Of a stretch of DNA of 37,038 nt, positions 8,818 to 17,061 are shown piece by piece. The translations under genes and the position numbers were made by a program. Source of the stretch: Deltaproteobacteria bacterium (GTDB taxonomy: Bacteria; Desulfobacterota; Desulfobacteria; Desulfobacterales; B30-G6); the NCBI GenBank assembly GCA_024639645.1, contig JAHEIB010000009.1, positions 1-37,038 of the forward strand, read 5' to 3'. How positions within the stretch are numbered: the stretch's first letter is position 1; each line of letters begins with the position of its first letter. The notes below the pieces were generated by a model. That model was not told where the DNA came from, did no database searches, and saw nothing but the letters and a program-made list of their open reading frames with translations.

Positions 8818-10019
8818 ACGGCGGCCCTTCGTCGCTGCCGTTCCCTGACGATAATTTCGAGTTCCTTGCTCATCTGACCGGCAATGGCCGTATTTTCCTC
8901 CGCCCGCCGCGCCAGGTAAGGCAGCGTCGATGCGACCGGGCCAAAGGGCAGATACTTGGTTACATTGTAACCGGCATCAGCCAACTTGTAGCTGATGTGG
9001 TCGCTCATACCGTACAGCTGCGAAAAACAGATGTGCGGGTGGTCGCTGGGAATGCCCCTTTCGGTCATAAGGTCTGTCAACAATCTGCAGCTGTTCTCAT
9101 TGTGGGTTCCGACACAAATTTCCACCACATCCATATGATCCATAAATAAATACAATATTTCGTCAAAGGCCCGGTCAGTAGCCGGCTTGTCCGGATGAAT
9201 GGGTGATGGATACCCCCGCTGCCTGGCCCGCTCCCTTTCCTGCTCCATATAGGCGCCTCGAACTATTTTAACACCCAGCATAAAATTTTCTTGCCGGGCA
9301 TTTTGGATCAATCGTTTAAAATAGTCGACCCGGTCTGTGCGGTACATCTGTAAGGTCGTGAAAACAATGGCCCTTTTCTGATTGAAGTTCAACATCATCT
9401 CTTCAGTCAGATCATCAACAACACCCTGGATCCAGCTTTCTTCAGCATCGATGTAAATGGGTGTGGCGCTTTCCCCGGCCAAATTGCAAATGTCAGCCAA
9501 GTGTTGCTTCAACCGCTTCCAGGCCGATTCATCTTTTTTTGACATGGCTTCACCGGCCGTCATTTTTTCGAGCAGGGATTCGGCTACGATACCCGTCATT
9601 TTCATACAGGCACAGGGAATGTTCTCATCCAATCCTGCTTGTTGAATGGTCTGCAGGATCGCATTCTTTGTTTCTTCGAAACCGGTCTCGTCTCCACCCC
9701 CTTCCACAGAATAATCAAGGATGGCGCCGATACCTGCTTTACCCAGTTGATCCACCACTTTCTGATATTCCCTGCGGTTCTCACCACCGCAGAATTGTCT
9801 GAAAACCGTGGCTTTGATGAGCGGTTTTACGGGAAATCCCATGGTCAGGGACAGTTTGGCAGCTCTAGACAGAAATTTTACCAGAAAGGGGTGCTTGGTC
9901 AGAAGGAATATCAGATACGACAGCAACAGATCCCTGTCTGATTTATGTTTAAACGCAATGGATGTGTCCTCAAAATGAATCGAAACACGTGACCCTGAAT
10001 TGTCCATTAACTTCACCAT
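8814..10019 (-). CDS. Proline dehydrogenase family protein
   Basis: PRODH barrel motifs: DYSVEGGG, KIVRGAYMEQERERARQRGYPSPIHPDKPATDRAFDE, VGTHNENS, FSQLYGMSDHISYKLADAGYNVTKYLPFGPV. Confidence 0.9.
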   Translation of the reverse strand: MVKLMDNSGSRVSIHFEDTSIAFKHKSDRDLLLSYLIFLLTKHPFLVKFLSRAAKLSLTMGFPVKPLIKATVFRQFCGGENRREYQKVVDQLGKAGIGAILDYSVEGGGDETGFEETKNAILQTIQQAGLDENIPCACMKMTGIVAESLLEKMTAGEAMSKKDESAWKRLKQHLADICNLAGESATPIYIDAEESWIQGVVDDLTEEMMLNFNQKRAIVFTTLQMYRTDRVDYFKRLIQNARQENFMLGVKIVRGAYMEQERERARQRGYPSPIHPDKPATDRAFDEILYLFMDHMDVVEICVGTHNENSCRLLTDLMTERGIPSDHPHICFSQLYGMSDHISYKLADAGYNVTKYLPFGPVASTLPYLARRAEENTAIAGQMSKELEIIVRERQRRRAAV

Positions 10020-10071
10020 GATTCATGCCATTCAAAAAAGAGCGATAATGTCGCGTTTGGTAAAATCGTAA

Positions 10072-11955
10072 TTAGGATTTTATGGGGTGAAATAGAAACG
10101 GCGGCACTGGGATATCCATGACCGAAGCCGTAGCACGTAAAAGCTCCGCTTCCGGAATCGAGACTTTCTTATCATGCAAAACACACCCGCAACAGGCATT
10201 AAAAATAATGCGTTTGAGGTTTGGAGCGGCCAGTACCAATCGATCGAGAGCAATATCCACCTCCATGAAAGATACATATTCCAACATGGATTCCTTTTCT
10301 GTAACACCTGCCGCTCTTAGCTGTTCAAAGCCTGCAGTAAACGCTTTTTTGGCCTCTTCAACACTCTTGTTGCCTGATTTTGCAAGCATGGACAAGAGCT
10401 TGACCATCTGCGGCAGCAAAGGGTCTATTTGTTTAATCATCTTCTGTCTTCCGGCATGATTATAAATCATGCCTAGCTGGTGTGACACTATTTTTTCCAA
10501 TACAAACTCGAACAGGGTCAGTTTGCCGTCCGCTTCCACCAACGCCTGAATATAGCGTTTCATCCCTGCAATCTGTGCCGGTGAAAGACGCCTCAGTGTG
10601 GGGATAGCCAGTTCCAGAACAGGAAGGTAAAAAACAGGCTTAAGCCGTATTATCTCCTTTTCGAGTATCAGCAATTGGCGGACCACTTCACCCGGTGCCA
10701 GTTTGTTCATCACCTTTAACTGCCGCTCTCTTTCCTTTGGGTCTCTATCCAGCAAAAGACCACAAACAATGGCCGTGGCCCCCAGCGGGTCATCCAGCTC
10801 GTCCCGTATCCTTTCCGGAAGCGTAGCCAGGAGCCGGGCGCTGTAGTCTACGTGTCGGGGTGTGATGTGGCCGATGGTTTGCCGGGTCTCCGCTGCATCG
10901 GCGGACATCATGGAAACGGAAGCATCGAATCGGTCTCCGGAAACCGTCTTGGAACCCGCACCGGTTTCACTTATATGACCGGAATACCCGGGATCGAGCC
11001 TGCGAATTCTTTCATCCAAGGGCGGATGGGTTGCAAACAAAGATCGGATGGCCATGGAAAAAAACAGATGGCTGGCTTCATGTGCGTTGGGAGACACGAT
11101 TCTGGAGCCGTTGTTGAATCCACCAATTATTTTCAAAGCCCCGGCAATGCCACCCGGGTTCCGCGTATACTGAACAGCAGATGCATCAGCAAGGAATTCC
11201 CTCTGCCGCGAAACAGCACTCTGGATAATCCGGCCAAAAATCTGACCGACATAGCCGATGACCATCAAGGCCAGCGCCAGCAGAATGGTCTGACCACCCC
11301 CCTTTTTATTGCGCGACCTTCCACTGCCCCGCAAAAGGCCCCGTCCCACAATTGCAATCACCATGATGCCATATAAGAATCCGATGAGGCGTATGTTCAA
11401 CCGCATGTCGCCATTCAGAATATGGCTGAACTCATGGGCGATCACCCCCTGCAGCTGCTCACGATTCAGCGACGAAAGACATCCGCGTGTGACGGCAATG
11501 GCGGCATCTCCGGGGGTGTATCCTGCTGCAAAGGCATTGATGCCGGTCTCCTCCGCCATAATATAAACCTGTGGCACGGGCACACCTGATGCGATGGCCA
11601 TTTCCTCCACCACATTGAGCAGTCTTTTCTCATCCTTGTCGGCAGACAAACGCATGACCCGTCTACCCCCCAGGTTTTCCGCTACATAGCTGCCCCCTTT
11701 TCTCAACTGCAACATCTTGAATAGGCTTCCCAGGGTAATAATGCCCAGGGTTATGCATGTCACCAGCAAAAACATTTTAAAATCAAACCAGGTGAAGCCG
11801 TTCCTGTAAATACCCGACTTGTCCATGGATAGATAGAAAGCCAGCTGCACAGCAGCATAAACAGCCACGGCAACAAAAATAACCGCCAGTACAAACAAAA
11901 AAGTCAGGTAAAATGACCGCTTCCGTGATTGATCCTGTCGGGCAAAAAAATCCAT
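10072..11955 (-). CDS. M48-family (HtpX-like) membrane metalloprotease with C-terminal extension
   Basis: HEFSH zinc motif in GVIAHEFSHILNGD, downstream REFLADASAV; start MDFFARQDQ at 11955 lies immediately after the lemA stop. Confidence 0.9.
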   Translation of the reverse strand: MDFFARQDQSRKRSFYLTFLFVLAVIFVAVAVYAAVQLAFYLSMDKSGIYRNGFTWFDFKMFLLVTCITLGIITLGSLFKMLQLRKGGSYVAENLGGRRVMRLSADKDEKRLLNVVEEMAIASGVPVPQVYIMAEETGINAFAAGYTPGDAAIAVTRGCLSSLNREQLQGVIAHEFSHILNGDMRLNIRLIGFLYGIMVIAIVGRGLLRGSGRSRNKKGGGQTILLALALMVIGYVGQIFGRIIQSAVSRQREFLADASAVQYTRNPGGIAGALKIIGGFNNGSRIVSPNAHEASHLFFSMAIRSLFATHPPLDERIRRLDPGYSGHISETGAGSKTVSGDRFDASVSMMSADAAETRQTIGHITPRHVDYSARLLATLPERIRDELDDPLGATAIVCGLLLDRDPKERERQLKVMNKLAPGEVVRQLLILEKEIIRLKPVFYLPVLELAIPTLRRLSPAQIAGMKRYIQALVEADGKLTLFEFVLEKIVSHQLGMIYNHAGRQKMIKQIDPLLPQMVKLLSMLAKSGNKSVEEAKKAFTAGFEQLRAAGVTEKESMLEYVSFMEVDIALDRLVLAAPNLKRIIFNACCGCVLHDKKVSIPEAELLRATASVMDIPVPPFLFHPIKS

Positions 11956-11956
11956 C

Positions 11957-12547
11957 CTAAAAAGATACCTTGACCGGTTTTCGTTCTTCCGGAGATTCCG
12001 TTGATTCCAAAAGTTCGGCAGGGTGAAAACCGAATGAGCCGGCAATGAGATTGGCGGGAAACTTTTCACACCGTGTATTAAAATCAGTGACGGCATCGTT
12101 GAATGCCTGTCGGGAAAAAGCGACGCGGTTTTCTGTAGACGTCAGTTCTTCCTGGAGCTGGATCATGTTCTCATTGGCCTTGAGATCCGGGTAGCTCTCC
12201 GCCAGAGCAAAAAGACGACCCAGTGTTCCAGTCAGGGCTGCTTCCGCTCCGGCAAGTGCTTTCATGGCTGCTGGGTCACCCGGGTTTCCGGATGCCTGCT
12301 GATTGGCACTCACGGCACTGTTACGAGCTGTAACGACCGCTTCCAGGGTCTCCCGTTCGTGTTTCATATATCCCTTGGCTGTTTCTACGAGGTTGGGAAT
12401 CAAATCGTAGCGTCGCTTCAGTTGTACATCGATTTGGGAATAGGCGTTTTTAAACCGATTTCGCGCCGTAACCAATCCGTTATAAACCCCGACCACGATG
12501 ACAACCAGTACCAGAATGATACCGCCGATCACAATAAGTGTTATCAT
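11957..12547 (-). CDS. lemA: LemA family protein
   Basis: YNGLVTARNRFKNAYSQIDVQLKRRYDLIPNLVETAKGYMKHERETLEAVVTARN is the LemA core; paired with the M48 gene. Confidence 0.95.
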   Translation of the reverse strand: MITLIVIGGIILVLVVIVVGVYNGLVTARNRFKNAYSQIDVQLKRRYDLIPNLVETAKGYMKHERETLEAVVTARNSAVSANQQASGNPGDPAAMKALAGAEAALTGTLGRLFALAESYPDLKANENMIQLQEELTSTENRVAFSRQAFNDAVTDFNTRCEKFPANLIAGSFGFHPAELLESTESPEERKPVKVSF

Positions 12548-12569
12548 GTTTTTCTCCTGTTTTAACCTT

Positions 12570-12609
12570 TTAGCTTTTTAGGTGTTTAGACTGTCACCCT
12601 TGAACCCTC
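12570..12609. repeat. 8-bp-period degenerate tandem tract in lemA/NaPi spacer
   Basis: TTAGCTTT-TTAGGTGT-TTAGACTG-TCACCCTT-GAACCCTC in constant 8-bp phase. Confidence 0.5.
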
Positions 12610-12614
12610 TCTTT

Positions 12615-14456
12615 TCAAGATCTATCTGCCTGACACTTCGCAAGAAAGGTTTTAGCGATATTGCTCGAATAGACCACGATCTGTTTCAGTAAATCCATCA
12701 GTTCCATGTGGATTTCGTGGGTTTTGGCAGAAGCCACCTGTTCCTGGCGGATACGCTCGAGGTGCCTTGCGCGATACTGCTCTTCCAGGTCCAGATAGAC
12801 GTGCTCGCTGGACATGATTTCTCGGGCAGCATCGAGATCCATTTCCATAAAAGACTCTTTAAGGAGCTCAATCCGCCGGCAGACTTTCTGATGATAGATC
12901 AGAATCTCCTCTTTGCCCTCTTCTGAAAAATCAATCATGAGATCTTTCTTTTTGGCAATCAGAGGTACCATATTGCGGTGTATGAGATCAGCCACACTCT
13001 CTATGTCGCTTGCGATGGAAATCATACCGAATGCTTCGTTGGCTTGCTCAGGGGCAACACCGCGGGCTGTAATTTTAAAAAGATATTCCCTGATCTTTTC
13101 TTCTATGAAATCGATTTTTTCTTCCCGCATGTCAATTCCCTGGAGCAGCGTCAGGTCAGACCGCCAGGCATCTATCCTGGGAATTTCCCGGAGGAGAAAA
13201 TCCTTTTCCTCCGGGTCTGAAACCTCTTTTTCGATCAGTTTCTCATCTGACATGAAAGGGATAATAATAGATGCAAGCATCCTCCAGACCAGCTTGGCCA
13301 TCCTGGCCACTTCCGCACGGGCCAGGTCCAGGGCAATGGCCGGTGTGGAAATACTCTCCTCGTCCAGATACTTGGTGGTCATAATGATGTCTTTGGGTTG
13401 CTCCTCGAGAGGAAGAATCTTTAAAACAAGCCTGGAAAAGTGTTCGGTGAAAGGCAGGAAAATCAAGGCCAGGGCAACATTGAAAATGGTATGGGCATTG
13501 GCTATCTGGCGCGCAGTGCCGGAATCAAATCTTTCGGCGATCATGCGGATAAATTCCGCAAACCACGGTATCCAGAAAACAAAAAGGAGTACGCCCGCCA
13601 GTTTAAATATGACATGCGCCAGGGCCACCCGTTTGGCTTCACGCGAAGTGCCGATGGAAGCCAGCCCTGCCGTGATGCAGGTCCCGATATTGGCACCAAA
13701 CACCAGGGGAATACCCGCATCGAGGGTAATGAGCCCTTGCTGGGCTAGAACAATCACAACACCGGTAGTGGCACTGCTGCTCTGAACCAGGGCCGTAAAC
13801 AGGGCTCCGATTAAAATACCGAGGAAAGGATTTTCCATCCCCCGCATGGTGTCGATGAACACGGTATATGTTCTCAGGGGTTTCATGGCATCGCTCATGA
13901 GTTTCATACCAAAAAAGAGAATACCGAATCCCAGGATCACATCACCAATATTTTTGGTCGTGTTCCTTTTCCCAAACATATGCAGGGAAAAGCCGATGGC
14001 GATCATCAGCAAGGCATAATCCGTCAGCTTGAAAGCGATCAACTGTGCTGTAACGGTGGTGCCGATGTCGGCGCCCAGAATAACCCCCATGGACTGGACA
14101 AATGTCATCAAACCTGCCTGAACAAAACTGACCAGCATCACGGTTGTAGCACTACTGGACTGAATCACCATGGTGATAAACGCGCCTACAAACATCGCAA
14201 TAACACGGTTCTTAGTCAGGGCCGCCAGAATGGAGCGCATTCTGTTGCCTGCAGTCCGTTTAAGACCGGTACTCATTTTTTCCATGCCGTATAGAAACAG
14301 TGCCAATCCACCGAACATACTGATAAAGAGAAAAAACCAAGAAATGCTTTTCGTTGCTGATTCTGCAGCATAAAGACAGGGTGTATAGGATAAGACAATA
14401 CCACCCCCTATCATCCAGGGGATGGTTCGCCTAGGACCGTGAAACAAGTCTTTCAT
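12615..14456 (-). CDS. Na/Pi cotransporter family protein with PhoU-like C-terminal region
   Basis: Two QSSSATT repeats (VIQSSSATTVMLVSF; VQSSSATTGVVIVLA), GADIGTTVTA/GANIGTCITA, helical C-terminal region. Confidence 0.93.
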   Translation of the reverse strand: MKDLFHGPRRTIPWMIGGGIVLSYTPCLYAAESATKSISWFFLFISMFGGLALFLYGMEKMSTGLKRTAGNRMRSILAALTKNRVIAMFVGAFITMVIQSSSATTVMLVSFVQAGLMTFVQSMGVILGADIGTTVTAQLIAFKLTDYALLMIAIGFSLHMFGKRNTTKNIGDVILGFGILFFGMKLMSDAMKPLRTYTVFIDTMRGMENPFLGILIGALFTALVQSSSATTGVVIVLAQQGLITLDAGIPLVFGANIGTCITAGLASIGTSREAKRVALAHVIFKLAGVLLFVFWIPWFAEFIRMIAERFDSGTARQIANAHTIFNVALALIFLPFTEHFSRLVLKILPLEEQPKDIIMTTKYLDEESISTPAIALDLARAEVARMAKLVWRMLASIIIPFMSDEKLIEKEVSDPEEKDFLLREIPRIDAWRSDLTLLQGIDMREEKIDFIEEKIREYLFKITARGVAPEQANEAFGMISIASDIESVADLIHRNMVPLIAKKKDLMIDFSEEGKEEILIYHQKVCRRIELLKESFMEMDLDAAREIMSSEHVYLDLEEQYRARHLERIRQEQVASAKTHEIHMELMDLLKQIVVYSSNIAKTFLAKCQADRS

Positions 14457-14573
14457 GAATAACCTTTCAACATTTGAGTGTAGACAAGAACAAACAACGG
14501 GATTGTCTGATGTAAGGTTTATATGTCGATGCGGGGCATATTATCATGGGACACAGATTTCTGCAATTTTCTT

Positions 14574-14639
14574 ATTTAAGCTCTAAGCTATAAGCCTTGA
14601 GCCGCTAAATGCTTATTGCTTATAGCTTAAAGCTAAAAG
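14574..14639. repeat. 7-bp-period tract folded as an inverted repeat (22-bp arms)
   Basis: TAAGCTC-TAAGCTA-TAAGCCT-TGAGCCG-CTAAATG-CTTATTG-CTTATAG-CTTAAAG; perfect 12-bp arms TAAGCTATAAGC (14584-14595) / GCTTATAGCTTA (14618-14629). Confidence 0.7.
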
Positions 14640-14702
14640 TCTGCTTGATTTCACTCTAGCAGCATGCCATAACCATCGCAAAAAAAACAACAGGGAAAAA
14701 TT

Positions 14703-15929
14703 ATGCCAACGAACTTCGACATGGAGATAGACCGCCGCCATACCGGTTCCGTCAAATGGGAATTTGTAATGGACCCTGAGAATCCGTCCGCCAAAAAAAG
14801 AATTGATGCCTGTTTCGGCAAAAACCGGATCCTGCCCATGTGGGTTGCGGACATGGATTTTCCAAGCCCTGAACCAGTTGTCAAAGCCCTGCAGGAACGT
14901 GCTCGACATGGTATTTTCGGTTATACACAGCCAGACCAGGCATACCTTAAAGCAGTAACCGGTTGGATGAAAAGACGACATGCATGGCAGCCGGAAGAAT
15001 CGTGGATCGTTCCCACACAGGGAGTGGTTCCGGCACTGCACCTGTTGGTGCGGACACTTACCAGACCTGGAGACAAGGTTCTGATTCAGCAACCCGTCTA
15101 CTATCCCTTCTTCAGTGCCATCGAAAAAAACGGTTGCCAGATTATATCCAATGCCCTTGTCTTGACCGACGGCCGTTATCACATGGATTACCATGACCTG
15201 GAAACCAAGACAGCTGACCCGGATGTCAAGCTGGCCATTTTATGCAGCCCTCATAATCCTGTAGGCCGCGTCTGGACACGTGAGGAACTCCGGCACTTTG
15301 GCCACATCTGTCAACGCAATCATGTACAGGTCATTGCAGATGAAATTCATGGGGACCTGGTCTATCCGGGTGTGACGTTCTGCCCATTTTCCATGGCGGA
15401 CAACACCTTTCAAGAAACCAGCGTTGTCTGTACCGCCCCAAGTAAAACCTTCAACCTGGCAGGCCTTCAGACCTCCAACATTTTTATTCCAGACAAAAAG
15501 ATACGTCAAAAATTCAAAGAAAACCTTCTTGCCAACGGCTTGTTCGGAGTCAATCCCTTTGGCACAACAGCCTGCCGCGTCGCATACGACGAAGGGGAAC
15601 CCTGGCTTGAAGATCTTTTGCGCTATTTGACTAACAATCTCCAGACCTTGATCAATTATTTTGAAAGGAATGTCCCGGAAATAACGGTTATTCAACCACA
15701 AGGGACCTATCTTGTCTGGTTTGACTGCCGCTCCCTTGGGCTTGACAAACATGAACTCAGAAACCTTTTTCTAAACCAGGCCCGTGTTTTTCTGGATGAT
15801 GGCGGCCTCTTCGGACCCGAAGGAGATGGATTCCAACGTATCAACATTGCCTGCCCGCGACCCCTCCTCATGGAGGCGCTTGAGCGCATTATAGCCGCCG
15901 TCAAAGGGATCCCGACAGCATCAGGCTGA
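14703..15929 (+). CDS. PatB/MalY-type PLP-dependent C-S lyase / aminotransferase
   Basis: DRRHTGSVKWEF...LPMWVADMDF, CSPHNPVGRVWTREEL, ADEIHGDLVYPG, APSKTFNLAGLQTSN. Confidence 0.93.
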   Translation: MPTNFDMEIDRRHTGSVKWEFVMDPENPSAKKRIDACFGKNRILPMWVADMDFPSPEPVVKALQERARHGIFGYTQPDQAYLKAVTGWMKRRHAWQPEESWIVPTQGVVPALHLLVRTLTRPGDKVLIQQPVYYPFFSAIEKNGCQIISNALVLTDGRYHMDYHDLETKTADPDVKLAILCSPHNPVGRVWTREELRHFGHICQRNHVQVIADEIHGDLVYPGVTFCPFSMADNTFQETSVVCTAPSKTFNLAGLQTSNIFIPDKKIRQKFKENLLANGLFGVNPFGTTACRVAYDEGEPWLEDLLRYLTNNLQTLINYFERNVPEITVIQPQGTYLVWFDCRSLGLDKHELRNLFLNQARVFLDDGGLFGPEGDGFQRINIACPRPLLMEALERIIAAVKGIPTASG

Positions 15930-16058
15930 GGTTGGCCAAATGAATGATTGAACCCTTCCAAGGTTTCCCGCCGTTACGGCTCCGTCAAAATACCACCGGG
16001 GCAGATCTCCCTTGCAATTGGAGGGAAATGCCTTATCTTATCTTAACACCTGAAAACT

Positions 16059-16079
16059 GACATCACCTCAGGTGATGTC
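16059..16079. promoter_or_regulatory. Perfect 21-bp dyad GACATCACCT-c-AGGTGATGTC upstream of TPR gene
   Basis: Perfect 10-bp arms around one base, about 100 bp upstream of the TPR start. Confidence 0.4.
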
Positions 16080-16180
16080 CCGTGCTTGTCAAAATGACGT
16101 TCCAATGGGATCCTCTTTTGCCGATTATTGGTACGGAACACCTTTTTGACAGCCGGTAATTCCATATGGAGGAACGTGAA

Positions 16181-16693
16181 ATGAATACAAACGACACATC
16201 CCAAGAGCTGTTCGTCAAGGCTATGAATGCCTTTGTTGAAGAGCGTCTTGATAAAAGTATCGAATTCCTTGACAGTGTTCTTGAAAAGGATGCCGATCAT
16301 GTAATGGCCACTATGACAAGGGGATCTGCCTATCTTAAACTAAACCGTTTAAAGGAAGCTTTGAACGACTTCGACCGGGTCGTTAAGTGCGACCCCGCTC
16401 ATGCTGGGGGGTTCCATAAAAGGGGCCTGGTCAAAGAAAAAATGGGTCAATATACCGAGGCAATGCAGGATTTCGATAAAGCCATCGCTTTGGAACCAGA
16501 GTACGGCGCTGCGTACTACAGCCGGGCAGCCTTGCACGGTAAACTTTCACAAGAAGATGAGGCACTTAAAGATATTGAAATGGTCACACACCTGGGAAAC
16601 CGTAATTTGGAGACCTTCATGGGTGCCAACAATATATGGCATACGCAGCAGATGCGTGTTGAAGATGCCACAGAAACCGAGTTGAATCGATGA
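16181..16693 (+). CDS. TPR repeat protein
   Basis: GGAGG RBS before MNTND; TPR units (ATMTRGSAYLKLNRLKEALNDFDRVVKCDPAHAGGFHKRGLVKEKMGQYTEAMQDFDKAIALEPEYGAAYYSRAAL). Confidence 0.88.
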   Translation: MNTNDTSQELFVKAMNAFVEERLDKSIEFLDSVLEKDADHVMATMTRGSAYLKLNRLKEALNDFDRVVKCDPAHAGGFHKRGLVKEKMGQYTEAMQDFDKAIALEPEYGAAYYSRAALHGKLSQEDEALKDIEMVTHLGNRNLETFMGANNIWHTQQMRVEDATETELNR

Positions 16694-16713
16694 CAGACAC
16701 AGGGAGGTACCTC

Positions 16714-16926
16714 ATGAATCAAACAGATTGTAATTCAGAAAAAATATCCAGCCGAACGTTAGGGGTGATATTTCTACCGCTGGCACTGCTGCTAGGCTTT
16801 ATAGGTGGTCTTGTATTGCCAGTCGTGGGTTTTTTCTTCGCCCTGCCTCTCCTTATAATTAGCGGTGTTTTTCTTTTTGCGCCTGAAAGCAAAACGTGCC
16901 AGCTGATCAGGGGAAAATCGGCTTAA
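16714..16926 (+). CDS. Small membrane protein
   Basis: GGGAGG RBS before ATG at 16714 (MNQTDCNSEKISSRTLG...); two hydrophobic segments. Confidence 0.6.
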   Translation: MNQTDCNSEKISSRTLGVIFLPLALLLGFIGGLVLPVVGFFFALPLLIISGVFLFAPESKTCQLIRGKSA

Positions 16927-16982
16927 GTGAATATACCATGAAAATGTTGGGATAGATAGTTATCAGCCGCAAGGGCTTAAAC

Positions 16983-17036
16983 ACAAAAAGCATTCCGGGA
17001 TCACAAGCGGTGACCGGGAGTGCTTTTTGTTTATTT
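16983..17036 (+). terminator. Rho-independent-terminator-like hairpin just upstream of typA
   Basis: ACAAAAAGCATTCCGGGA ... ACCGGGAGTGCTTTTTGTTTAT: long imperfect stem followed by T-rich run. Confidence 0.65.
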
Positions 17037-17061
17037 GCACGAGAGTACAAGGATCCAACGC

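Noticed and set aside
11957-11959. lemA amber stop as pyrrolysine readthrough
   Set aside because: Readthrough would run out of frame through the start of the M48 gene; the ordinary LemA C-terminus and tightly linked gene fit a normal stop.
12913-13785. 290-aa plus-strand ORF antisense to the Na/Pi cotransporter
   Set aside because: Ser/Met/Arg-rich composition typical of an antisense frame; the sense ORF has clear QSSSATT motifs.
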